A program made the translations under genes and the position numbers. A DNA stretch of 64,000 nt from Massilia timonae CCUG 45783 (GTDB taxonomy: Bacteria; Pseudomonadota; Gammaproteobacteria; Burkholderiales; Burkholderiaceae_D), in assembly GCF_000315425.1 (NCBI RefSeq), contig NZ_JH992923.1, forward strand, positions 340,459 through 404,458, given 5' to 3'. Numbering within the stretch: position 1 is the stretch's first letter; each line of letters opens with the position of its first letter. This document shows, in pieces, positions 1 through 6,662 of the stretch. Under the pieces are notes generated by a model. That model searched no databases. It saw only the letters and a list, made by a program, of their open reading frames with translations, and was not told the origin of the DNA.

Positions 1-93
1 GGTTTCAAGGCCGCTCCGCAAAGCGGCCATCTTCTCAAAATGGTGTATCAGTTTTCAATCGCTGCCTGTATCAGTTTACAACCGCTGCTGACA
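1..93. mobile_element. End of an IS21-family-like insertion sequence (partial)
   Basis: Two adjacent 23-bp imperfect direct repeats at 44-66 and 67-89 (both starting TGTATCAGTTT) are followed by TGACA at 89-93. Multiple ~20-bp terminal repeats and a CA-3' terminus are typical of IS21-family ends. A 7-bp hairpin (GGCCGCT/AGCGGCC, 9-28) lies just inside. The homology of the next gene to Hcp begins immediately after 93, so the element appears to have landed in hcp. The transposase genes lie outside the window. The family assignment rests on terminus architecture only. Confidence 0.6.
44..89. repeat. Two tandem 23-bp terminal repeats of the IS21-like end
   Basis: Positions 44-66 and 67-89 differ at three positions. 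Their head-to-tail arrangement next to the putative terminus fits transposase-binding repeats at IS21-family ends. Confidence 0.65.
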
Positions 94-302
94 GCAAGCC
101 CATCCCTTACTTTAAGATCGAACTGGAAAGCGTAATGATCGCCAGCATCAAGCCAGATAGTGGCGAAGGCGGGATCATTACTGAGAGGGTCCAGCTTGCG
201 TATGCCAAGATCAAATGGCACTACACCCGCCAGAGCATCCGGGGTGGAGCGCAGGGCAATACTAGCGGTAGCTGGGACTGTTCAGCCCATAAAGTGTGCT
301 AA
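94..302 (+). pseudogene. hcp: hcp, type VI secretion tube protein, 5'-truncated
   Basis: The frame ending at TAA 300-302 gives an Hcp C-terminal half. It has a PYFKIELESVMIASIKP strand, a GEGG loop, TERVQLAYAKIKWHY, and a terminal GGAQGNTSGSWD segment. These correspond to the family's 'EY.KI.L.dVlVSS', 'E.V.LNFaKvkw.Y' and 'aGnvsGgWDl' blocks. Normal Hcp is about 160 aa; only about 68 codons remain. The frame stays open to base 3, but upstream residues are not Hcp-like and lie in the insertion-sequence end, so the gene is read as disrupted. Hcp forms the T6SS inner tube and is often encoded directly before cargo effectors, which fits the next two genes. No other T6SS structural gene is in the window. 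Confidence 0.75.
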
Positions 303-313
303 CGGGAGGCGAT

Positions 314-742
314 ATGTCCACCCCCTACGAGGGCGCATCAATGTTTATCAGCCCGCTTGAACTATCTGACTGGCGGCACGTATGTGCTGTCATCGTTTCG
401 GGTCATAAGCTCAACAAATGCGGCCATACTCTTCTCCATGTTGGTGAAAGTTGGAGTTGGTATGTCCATATCGCTGGCCCATACAATTTGCCCAAGTTCA
501 TCCCTGAAAGTAATTACATGCGGTACTTAAAGGAGAACAACAAGCGTGAGATTCGCCGCTGGGATATCAAACTGCCCAACCCTAAGGGTGCGCGTGACAA
601 GCTGCATGAACTCATCGATAAGCCTTGGTTCTGGGGCGGGATAGTGAACAACTGCACTTCCTTTGTGGAAGACGTGGTGCGGGCAGGCGGTAGCAACGCC
701 TATCAGATGTTCAACTGTCCTATTGCGGAGCCATTCGCATGA
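314..742 (+). CDS. Putative T6SS-associated papain-fold (permuted NlpC/P60-like) effector
   Basis: 142 aa, starting at ATG 314 after CGGGAGG, 11 bp after the hcp stop. I know no named family. A His in CGHTLLHVG (H38) followed by a Cys in NNCTSFVEDVVRAGG (C114) is the His-first, Cys-last order of circularly permuted papain folds (LRAT/YaeF/permuted NlpC-P60), where an 'N-C-x-x-F-V' helix carries the nucleophile. No signal peptide is visible, as expected for T6SS cargo. It sits between hcp and a small membrane protein whose start overlaps its stop (ATGA), an effector-immunity layout. GC and codon use are lower than the rest of the window. The substrate (peptidoglycan amide or lipid acyl) cannot be decided. 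A 30-residue C-terminal duplicate survives at 2886-2981. Confidence 0.6.
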   Translation: MSTPYEGASMFISPLELSDWRHVCAVIVSGHKLNKCGHTLLHVGESWSWYVHIAGPYNLPKFIPESNYMRYLKENNKREIRRWDIKLPNPKGARDKLHELIDKPWFWGGIVNNCTSFVEDVVRAGGSNAYQMFNCPIAEPFA

Positions 743-921
743 GAACCGCATTCATTTCACTCCTAAGCGCCTTGTTGATAGCTGTACTTGTCTGGGCTTC
801 GATCATCATTTTTGCTCCGAGGATGAATCTCGACACAGCTTATAGCCTGATCGTTGGCTCGTTTCTCGGCTCGGTAGTCCTCACTGCACTGCTATTGACG
901 CTAAGGGATCGCCACCGCTGA
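739..921 (+). CDS. Small two-helix membrane protein, candidate immunity protein
   Basis: 60 aa, translationally coupled to the upstream gene by a 4-bp ATGA overlap. Two hydrophobic segments (about 4-26 and 34-54) flank a short loop with RMNLD; the C-terminus is basic (RDRHR). A paralogue at 2978-3160 has the same length, about 47% identity (28 of 60 positions), and the same overlap with an effector reading frame. An inner-membrane location suits immunity against an enzyme acting in the periplasm or on the membrane. The immunity role is inferred from position and duplication only; it could instead be a membrane-delivery or holin-like partner. Confidence 0.6.
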   Translation: MRTAFISLLSALLIAVLVWASIIIFAPRMNLDTAYSLIVGSFLGSVVLTALLLTLRDRHR

Positions 922-946
922 TATGACCTCGGTAGAGAGCTTTAAC

Positions 947-1046
947 AGTGTCCCGTGCAGCGTGCGCAGGCCGCTAGAGCTACCATGGCCCGCTTACAGA
1001 CACGAGAGAAATTTATCATGGTGCAACCGTCAATCTATATTACCGG
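947..1046 (+). repeat. Degenerate copy of the GST gene leader and start codon
   Basis: This stretch aligns with 3561-3655, the leader of the GST gene. The last part is nearly identical, including AAATTTATCATGGTG and AACCGT. Here the reading frame stops after ten codons (TAA 1051-1053), so it is a relic rather than a gene. The remainder of 922-1170 has no convincing gene. Confidence 0.6.
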
Positions 1047-1194
1047 CTCATAAGCAATCGTCTTGTTGAGCTTCCTCGCGTATTTTTTGACACCTGCCAA
1101 CATTGTTCTTGTTCGGGCAAGAATCACCGTTGAATCCTTATAGTGGAGGCATCAATGGGGAATCGGTGTTTGTCAACGTAGTTGTCGCGTCATC

Positions 1195-2289
1195 TCAAGC
1201 TGCTTGCTGTAGTGCTTCTGGCCGAATCCGTTCCGGATTCAACCAGACTTGATCGTCAAGTTCCCAGTTCCTGGTGCCCTGCGACCAGCGCTGCGGGTTG
1301 CGCTTTCTAGCCTCGTGATAGACCTGCTCACGAAGCTTCAAAATCGCCGCGTCTTGCCCGCAGTGGCGCTGTGCCGGGGTCACGAATTTCAGGCCGCTGT
1401 GCTTGTGATCGTGGTTATACCAACGCACGAATTTCTGCGTCCATGCCTGCGCCTCTTCCAGGCTTCCGAATGGCTTGTTCGGGTAATCTGGGCGATATTT
1501 GCAGGTCTTGAACAGCGACTCGGCGTATGCATTGTCATTGCTTACACGTGGCCGGCTGAACGAGGGCGCCACACCCAGCTGTTCCAACGTGGCCAACATG
1601 GTGGCGCCCTTCATGGCGCTGCCGTTGTCCGAATGGAGCACCAGTGGACGACCGGCCAGCCCCTCGGCCAAGCTAGTGCGGCGCATCAACCGTGAAGCCA
1701 GTTCCGCCGATTCCGCCACGTGCACCTCATGCCCGACGACTTTGCGGCTGAAGATATCGAGCACCATGTACCAGTAATAGTATTGGCCTTTGATGGCGGC
1801 CGGCATCCAGGTGATATCCCAGCTCCACACTTGGTTCGGAGCCGCGGCGCAATGACTCGTGAGCACGCGCTCACAAGGTTTCTTCGCGCGGCCCCGATGA
1901 TGCTGTTGCGCCGCCGCTTTCAGAACGCGATAGAAGCTTGACTCGGACGCCATGTACACGCCCCGATCGGCCAGCGCTGGCACGATCTGGCTGGGCGGTA
2001 AGCTGGCGAATTCCTCGCTGTTGGCAACGGCGAGGATTTCGGTACGCTCATCCTCGCTCAGCTTGCTGACCGGTTCTGGCCGCACGCTGGAGGGACGACC
2101 GTCGCCGGCCACGGCATCGTCGCCATTGCGCACCCAGCGCTGGAAAGTACGCAAGGTAATGTCCAGCTCGATGCAGGCTGGCGCCAACCGGCTGCCGGCG
2201 GCCTCTGCTTCACGGATCAACTCAACACACAACAGGCGATCTGGGACGCTGATCAGTCTTCCTCTTTGTCCCCCCAGATCGCCTGGGCT
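1195..2289 (-). CDS. IS3-family transposase OrfB (made by -1 frameshift from OrfA)
   Basis: rve-type integrase core with an intact DDE triad: D in SWDITWMPAAIKG, D in VLHSDNGSAMKG, and E in NAYAESLFKTCKY about 35 residues later. An HTH_21-like region precedes it, and the C-terminus has the RWYNHDHKHSGL motif typical of IS3 OrfB. The frame lacks a good start of its own and is entered from orfA at the A7 slippery run (2289-2295), giving the OrfAB fusion. The stop lies just inside the left inverted repeat. The element looks intact and potentially active. Confidence 0.9.
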   Translation of the reverse strand, partial: SPGDLGGQRGRLISVPDRLLCVELIREAEAAGSRLAPACIELDITLRTFQRWVRNGDDAVAGDGRPSSVRPEPVSKLSEDERTEILAVANSEEFASLPPSQIVPALADRGVYMASESSFYRVLKAAAQQHHRGRAKKPCERVLTSHCAAAPNQVWSWDITWMPAAIKGQYYYWYMVLDIFSRKVVGHEVHVAESAELASRLMRRTSLAEGLAGRPLVLHSDNGSAMKGATMLATLEQLGVAPSFSRPRVSNDNAYAESLFKTCKYRPDYPNKPFGSLEEAQAWTQKFVRWYNHDHKHSGLKFVTPAQRHCGQDAAILKLREQVYHEARKRNPQRWSQGTRNWELDDQVWLNPERIRPEALQQAA

Positions 2290-2750
2290 TTTTTTCGCAG
2301 GATCAGCAGCGCGGCCGCCTCGGCCAGCGCCTTCTCCTTGCGCTGTAAATCCTTCTCCAGTTGCCGGATGCGCTTTTTGTCCTCCTTCGACTGCGCCTGC
2401 TGCTCCCGCGTCTGCTTTACCACGCTCGCATTGGCCGACATGCATGCGGCACGCCACGTGGCAATCTGCTCCGCGAACAGGCCCTTGCGACGGCAATACT
2501 CGGCCAGTTCGCTTGTGTTCAGCGCAGCCGTTTCCAGTACCACGGAAAACTTGTCTTCCGAAGTCCATTCCTCGGCATTCTTTCCACTACCTGGCACCAG
2601 CGTTCCTTGATTACGAAGTTGACGGCGCCAAGTATAAAGGGTCTGTTCGGTGATCCCGCTCTCGCGGGCCAACTCCGACACCAGCCTGTTCTGCGGCGGC
2701 ATCATCTGCCGAAGTAGCGCTTCTTTCCGTTCTGCTGAATACTGCTTCAC
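2253..2750 (-). CDS. IS3-family transposase OrfA (HTH subunit)
   Basis: 165 aa. The N-terminal helix-turn-helix (about 1-50, with SELARESGITEQTLYTWRRQ) is of the transposase_8/HTH_29 kind that binds element ends. A coiled coil follows (about 115-155: KEDKKRIRQLEKDLQRKEKALAEAAALL), serving as the leucine-zipper-like oligomerisation segment. On the mRNA the codons CGA AAA AAA GCC contain a slippery A7 stretch at 2289-2295. A -1 slip continues in orfB as K-K-S-P-G-D-L. Without frameshifting, translation ends at 2253, giving the usual inhibitory OrfA. Confidence 0.88.
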   Translation of the reverse strand: MKQYSAERKEALLRQMMPPQNRLVSELARESGITEQTLYTWRRQLRNQGTLVPGSGKNAEEWTSEDKFSVVLETAALNTSELAEYCRRKGLFAEQIATWRAACMSANASVVKQTREQQAQSKEDKKRIRQLEKDLQRKEKALAEAAALLILRKKAQAIWGDKEED

Positions 2751-2816
2751 ACGATCTCTCTTGCCCGTCCCCGGTTGGTATTTACTTCATCAGGTGACGC
2801 GACAACTATTCTGACA

Positions 2817-2981
2817 CCGGGGGGAATCCGAAGACGAGCGGCACCGCAACTGGATCGAATGCAATAACGTCCTGTACGCGTGGCGCATAACTGCACGTCC
2901 TTTGCGGAAGAAGTTGTACGGGCAGGCGGCAGTAAAGCCGGACAGTATTTCAATTGCCCTATTGCGGAGCCATTCGCATGA
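2817..2981 (+). pseudogene. 3' fragment of a second effector gene copy
   Basis: In frame with TGA 2979-2981, the translation reads HNCTSFAEEVVRAGGS and ends NCPIAEPFA. It matches residues about 112-142 of the protein at 314-742, including the candidate nucleophile Cys. Further upstream the frame is closed by TAA and the sequence meets the IS3 right end, so the catalytic His half is gone. The stop still overlaps the start of the next gene by ATGA, as in the intact copy. This is a decayed duplicate, probably removed by IS-associated deletion. Confidence 0.8.
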
Positions 2982-3160
2982 GAACCATGCTAATTTCATT
3001 TGGCGTCGCACTCTTAGCGGTGGCAATTGTCTATATCTCAATACTCTTCCTTGACCCCGGAATGAACGTTGAAAAGGCATTTGGCATCATCTTCTACGCG
3101 TTTTTCGGCTCGGGCATTCTCACCGCATTGGTGTTGATGTTTCGGGGCCGTCACCGCTGA
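2978..3160 (+). CDS. Second small two-helix membrane protein (paralogue of 739-921)
   Basis: 60 aa from the ATGA-overlapping ATG at 2978. About 47% identical to the product of 739-921, with the same MRT...IS start, central P-x-M-N, LTAL and terminal RHR. Two membrane segments (about 5-27, 34-54). Its partner enzyme is reduced to a 3' fragment, yet this frame is intact, which is the expected pattern for a retained orphan immunity gene. Divergence between the paralogues suggests specificity for different effector variants. The function is inferred from context, not from a known family. Confidence 0.65.
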   Translation: MRTMLISFGVALLAVAIVYISILFLDPGMNVEKAFGIIFYAFFGSGILTALVLMFRGRHR

Positions 3161-3190
3161 TATTGGTAACTGCCCTTCAAGTACGAGCAA

Positions 3191-3535
3191 TCAACCGCGA
3201 GGTGGGGCAAGGTAGATAAGCTTACCCTTTGTCAGACCATTAGCCTTCGCCCCTTCATCGCTCGACCACAGGGCCGCCGTCAACGTCGCGGCAATGCCAT
3301 TCAGATCGGCCTCTTCCACTCTATGTTCAAGCTGCTTGCGAACCAGCAGGAACTGTTCGGCGATGCGTTCGGCGTTTGCTGCTTGGGATTCTTTGAGATC
3401 AACCGAGAGACCTCCTGATGAGTTATGGAGCGTCGATTGTACGAGGCTCGACAGTCTCTTCAAAGAACCAAATTTGCATTCCGAGCAACTATTTCTCTTG
3501 GTGGTTCCGTGTCGTGACGCTAGCAGTCCGATCAA
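3191..3535 (-). CDS. Possible hypothetical protein (uncertain)
   Basis: This is the only sizeable frame in the 480-bp gap 3161-3640. 114 codons from ATG; the first ~45 residues look non-coding. The last ~65 (from SVDLKESQAANAERIAEQF to IYLAPPRG) form a plausible amphipathic helix-rich domain. An AGGAGG stands inside the frame near 3410-3415 but without an in-frame start at proper spacing. No family recognised. It could be the decayed remainder of another cargo or immunity gene, pointing opposite to the others. The rest of the gap holds only the GST leader. Confidence 0.3.
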   Translation of the reverse strand: MIGLLASRHGTTKRNSCSECKFGSLKRLSSLVQSTLHNSSGGLSVDLKESQAANAERIAEQFLLVRKQLEHRVEEADLNGIAATLTAALWSSDEGAKANGLTKGKLIYLAPPRG

Positions 3536-3640
3536 TTGCCGCTACTTACGACGCCCTCAGCAGTATCGACCATGCCGTGCATCGTGTACGGTCTACTGCG
3601 GATACCATGGGCCGACCTGAAGACATCGGAGAAATTTATC

Positions 3641-4354
3641 ATGGTGGAACCGTACAAGCTATTCTATTGGCCGAGCATCCAGGGCCGCGGCGAATTCGTC
3701 CGCCTGGCGCTGGAAGAAGCGGGCGCCGACTACGTCGACGTGGCGCGCCGCGAAGGCGGGGTCGACCTGTTGATGGCGGCGCTCGACGTCGAGGAATATC
3801 CGGCCTTCGCGCCGCCCTTCCTGAAGGCCGGCGAGCTGGTCATCGGCCAGGTGGCCAACATCCTGCTCTACCTGGGCGAGCAGCACGGCCTGGCGCCGCG
3901 CACCGACCCGGGCCGCCTGTGGGTGCACCAGCTGCAGCTGACCATCGCCGACCTGGTGACCGAGGCGCACGACACCCATCACCCGATCGCGTCCGCGCTG
4001 TACTACGAAGACCAGAAGCCCGAGGCGCTGCGCCGCTCGGCCGATTTCGTCGAGTCGCGCATCCCCAAGTTCATGGCCTATTTCGCGCGCCTGCTGTCCA
4101 ACCCCGAGCCGCGCGACTACCTCACGGGCGACAAGGTGACGTACGCCGACCTGTCGCTGTTCCAGGTGATCGAAGGCCTGCGCTATGCCTTCCCGAACGC
4201 GATGAAGAAGATCGAGCAGGAGCATCCGGTGCTGGCAAGCCTGCGCGACCGGGTGGCCGCGCGGCCCAACATCGCCGCCTACCTGGCGTCCGAACGGCGC
4301 ATCCCGTTCAACCAGGAAGGCATCTTCCGCCGCTATCCGGAACTGGATCAGTAA
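3641..4354 (+). CDS. Glutathione S-transferase family protein
   Basis: 237 aa, cytosolic GST fold. Residues about 4-80 form the thioredoxin-like N-domain (KLFYWPSIQGRGEFVRLALEEAG), with a Tyr (Y9) where alpha/mu/pi/sigma-type GSTs activate glutathione. Residues about 90-230 are the all-helical C-domain with the folding motif LTGDKVTYADLSLFQVIEGL. Sigma-class or YfcG-like GSTs are the closest types I recognise; substrate unknown. Start ATG 3641 was chosen because the N-domain begins there and GGAG stands upstream. The same leader with start codon is duplicated in degenerate form at 947-1046. GC is high again, so this gene marks the return to core-like DNA. Confidence 0.88.
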   Translation: MVEPYKLFYWPSIQGRGEFVRLALEEAGADYVDVARREGGVDLLMAALDVEEYPAFAPPFLKAGELVIGQVANILLYLGEQHGLAPRTDPGRLWVHQLQLTIADLVTEAHDTHHPIASALYYEDQKPEALRRSADFVESRIPKFMAYFARLLSNPEPRDYLTGDKVTYADLSLFQVIEGLRYAFPNAMKKIEQEHPVLASLRDRVAARPNIAAYLASERRIPFNQEGIFRRYPELDQ

Positions 4355-4355
4355 C

Positions 4356-4526
4356 GAGCCTACCCCGGTAGGTGTGAGTCGCTCCTGGCGCGCCTGGCAG
4401 ACGTGGGCTGCGTTGCTCGTCGTTGCATGGCTTGCCATGCGGCCTCCTCGCGCCTTGCCCACGCCAGCCATGCATCGCCTACGCGCATGTCGCCATGAGC
4501 TTCCCCACACCTACCGGGATAGGCTC
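4356..4526. repeat. 171-bp MITE-like element with 21-bp terminal inverted repeats
   Basis: GAGCCTACCCCGGTAGGTGTG (4356-4376) is repeated inverted at 4506-4526 with one mismatch. The inner flanks remain partly complementary (GCTCCTGGCG versus GCTCATGGCG). Each end also contains a small palindrome (CCTAC-CCCG-GTAGG). The body has no coding potential. It lies exactly between the convergent GST and dkgB-like genes and could form a long hairpin in RNA. A dispersed non-autonomous element or a bidirectional terminator are both possible; a T-run is absent. Confidence 0.6.
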
Positions 4527-4529
4527 TAA

Positions 4530-5330
4530 TCAATCCCAGGCCGGCGCGAAATCCGGGCTGACCAGGCGAGCGCCATCGTCGAGCGCATCGATGGCGGCGC
4601 TGTCCTCCCGGCCCAGCACGAGTTCAGTCGCCCGCAGGTTGCCGGCCAGGTTCTCGCGTTTGGTCGACGACGGGATCACGGCGTAGCCCTTGGCCAGCAG
4701 CCAGGCCAGCGTCACCTGGGCCGGCGTGGCCCCGTGGCGGCGCGCGATCTCCTTGACCACCGGGTCGCTCATCACCTTGCCATAGGCCAGCGGCATGTAG
4801 GCGGTGACGTGGATGCCGGCCGCGCGCGCGAAGTCGGCCACGCCGCGGTTCTGCAGATAGGGGTGCAGCTCGACCTGGTTGGTGGCGATATTCTCCGCGC
4901 CGACGGCGGCTATCGCCTCGCGCATCAGCGCCACCGGGAAGTTCGAGATGCCGATCGCGCCCGTGAGGCCGGCGTCGCGCGCCGCCAGCAGGGCCTGCAT
5001 CGACTCGGCCACCGGGACGGCGGCGCCGGGCGAGGGCCAGTGGATCAGGGTCAGGTCGACCTGTTCGGCGCCCAGCTTGCGCAGGCTGTCCTTGAGGCTG
5101 GCGGCCAGCTTGTCGGCGGCCAGGTGCTCGGTCCAGATCTTGGTGGTCAGGTAGACGTCGCGGCGCGCCACGCCGGATTCGCGCAGCGCCTGGCCGACCT
5201 CCGTTTCATTGCCATAGATCTGGGCGGTGTCGATGTGGCGGTAGCCCAGTTCCAGGCCGGTTGCGACCGAGTCGATCGCGGCTTGCCCTTGCAGGCGGAA
5301 GGTCCCGAGACCCAGTTGTGGCATCTTCAT
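4530..5330 (-). CDS. dkgB: Aldo/keto reductase, 2,5-diketo-D-gluconate reductase B type
   Basis: 266 aa, colinear with E. coli DkgB (267 aa) through [47 protein letters not shown] and the [11 protein letters not shown] end. The AKR catalytic tetrad is present: D34, Y39, K64, H97. NADPH contacts are expected at the SSTKRENL motif. It reduces ketogluconate/methylglyoxal-type carbonyls in the cytoplasm. It starts 20 bp after the MFS exporter stop with AAAGGA as ribosome binding site, so the two genes form an operon divergent from the LysR gene. Detoxification of reactive carbonyls is a likely role; the precise substrate is not decidable. Confidence 0.92.
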   Translation of the reverse strand: MKMPQLGLGTFRLQGQAAIDSVATGLELGYRHIDTAQIYGNETEVGQALRESGVARRDVYLTTKIWTEHLAADKLAASLKDSLRKLGAEQVDLTLIHWPSPGAAVPVAESMQALLAARDAGLTGAIGISNFPVALMREAIAAVGAENIATNQVELHPYLQNRGVADFARAAGIHVTAYMPLAYGKVMSDPVVKEIARRHGATPAQVTLAWLLAKGYAVIPSSTKRENLAGNLRATELVLGREDSAAIDALDDGARLVSPDFAPAWD

Positions 5331-5350
5331 GATGTGTCCTTTGAAATGAG

Positions 5351-6553
5351 TTAATGGGTGGCGGCGGCGCTGCGCACGGCCTTGGCCGGCGCGCCTTCGC
5401 GCCGGTCGAGCCAGCCGGCCAGGGTCGTGAGCAGCAGGGCGCCGACGACGACCAGGGCGCCGATCCAGGGCGTGGCCATCAGGCCGAGGTGGGCGACGAT
5501 CAGGCCGCCGCCCCAGGCGCCCAGCGCGATGCCGACGTTGAATGCGGCGATGTTCAGGCCCGAGGCGACGTCCACCGCCTGCGGCGCGTCACGCTCGGCG
5601 CGCTGCACCACATAGACTTGCAGGCCGGGCACGTTGCCGAAGGCGACCGCGCCCCAGGCCAGCACCGTGATCAGCACGAGCGGTTTGCTCGGCGCGGTGA
5701 AGGTCAGTGCCAGCAGCACCACGGCCAGCAGGGCGAACACGATCTGCAGCGCGGGCACCGGGCCATGGCGGTCGGCCAGCTTGCCGCCCCAGATATTCCC
5801 GGCCGCGACCGAGACGCCATACACCAGCATCACCAGGCTGACGGTCGACGCCGCGAAGCCCGAGACTTCCTGCAGCACCGGCGCCAGGTAAGTAAAGGCG
5901 ATGAAGCTGCCGCCGTAGCCGAGCGTGGTCATGGCGTACACCAGCAGCAGGCGCGGTTTCTTGAGCACCGCGAGCTGGGTCAGCAGGCTCGATGGTTGGC
6001 TGCCCGCGATAGTCGACGGCACCAGGATGGCGCTGCCGATCACGGCGATCACGCCCAGCAGCGACACGGCGAGGAAGGTGGCTTGCCAGCCGAAGTGCTG
6101 GCCGATGAAGGTCCCGAGCGGCACGCCGGTGACCAGCGCCACGGTAAGACCCGTGAACATCAGCGCGATGGCGCTGGCGGCCTTCTCTTTCGGCACCAGG
6201 CTGGTGGCGATGGTCGAACCGATCGAGAAGAACACGCCGTGCGCCAGGCCGGTGAGCACGCGCGCGGCCATCAGCGCTTCGTAGTTCGGCGCCATCCAGG
6301 CCACCAGGTTACCGAGCGTGAACAGGACCATGAGGCCGAGCAGCAGGTGCTTGCGCGGCAGCTTGCCGGTGAGGGCGGTGAGCACCGGCGCGCCGATGGC
6401 GACGCCCAGTGCGTACAGGCTGACCAAGAGGCCGGCCGAGGGCACCGAGACGCCCAGGCTGGCGGCGATGGTGGGGATCAGACCGACGATCACGAATTCG
6501 GTCGTCCCGATGGCGAAGGCGCTCAAGGTGAGCGCCCAGAGTGCGAGTGGCAT
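5351..6553 (-). CDS. MFS transporter, DHA1 family (YdhP/AraJ-like)
   Basis: 400 aa with 12 predicted membrane helices. It begins [20 protein letters not shown] and keeps the YdhP-like TTEFVIVGL motif of helix 1, the loop-2 segment [11 protein letters not shown], and the mid-protein [20 protein letters not shown]. Start ATG 6553 is preceded by AAGGAGAATCAC; upstream extensions are low-quality. It exports sugars or drug-like compounds in relatives. First gene of the exporter-dkgB operon, divergent from a LysR gene. A palindrome next to the LysR start overlaps a possible promoter for this gene. Confidence 0.88.
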   Translation of the reverse strand: MPLALWALTLSAFAIGTTEFVIVGLIPTIAASLGVSVPSAGLLVSLYALGVAIGAPVLTALTGKLPRKHLLLGLMVLFTLGNLVAWMAPNYEALMAARVLTGLAHGVFFSIGSTIATSLVPKEKAASAIALMFTGLTVALVTGVPLGTFIGQHFGWQATFLAVSLLGVIAVIGSAILVPSTIAGSQPSSLLTQLAVLKKPRLLLVYAMTTLGYGGSFIAFTYLAPVLQEVSGFAASTVSLVMLVYGVSVAAGNIWGGKLADRHGPVPALQIVFALLAVVLLALTFTAPSKPLVLITVLAWGAVAFGNVPGLQVYVVQRAERDAPQAVDVASGLNIAAFNVGIALGAWGGGLIVAHLGLMATPWIGALVVVGALLLTTLAGWLDRREGAPAKAVRSAAATH

Positions 6554-6645
6554 GTGATTCTCCTTGTTGTTGACGTGGCTGGAGCCAGGCATGCAGTGTG
6601 CCGTGCCAGGGTGCAAGGAAAAATAGGCCGCTGTACAATGGACTT

Positions 6646-6660
6646 TTGACTCGGAGTCAA
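6646..6660. promoter_or_regulatory. Palindromic operator in the LysR/MFS divergent region
   Basis: TTGACT-CGG-AGTCAA is a perfect 15-bp inverted repeat ending 2 bp before the LysR ATG. Read on the minus strand, TTGACT could serve as a -35 for the MFS gene with a weak TGTACA -10 17 bp later. A dimeric repressor here would block both directions. Confidence 0.5.
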
Positions 6661-6662
6661 TA

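Larger units (their letters stand above)
1171..2816 (-). mobile_element. IS3-family insertion sequence
   Basis: 1646-bp element bounded by 24-bp imperfect inverted repeats (1171-1194 and 2793-2816, 20 matches) that start 5'-TGTCA and share TAGTTGTCGCGTCA. It carries overlapping orfA and orfB on the minus strand in the classical IS3 layout. The flanks (GTT at 1168-1170, CCG at 2817-2819) show no 3-4 bp target duplication, so the ends were probably rearranged after insertion. It separates the two effector/immunity modules. Confidence 0.9.

Noticed and set aside
94..3640. Complete type VI secretion locus
   Set aside because: Only an hcp remnant and candidate cargo genes are present; no tss sheath, baseplate, vgrG or clpV genes are seen.
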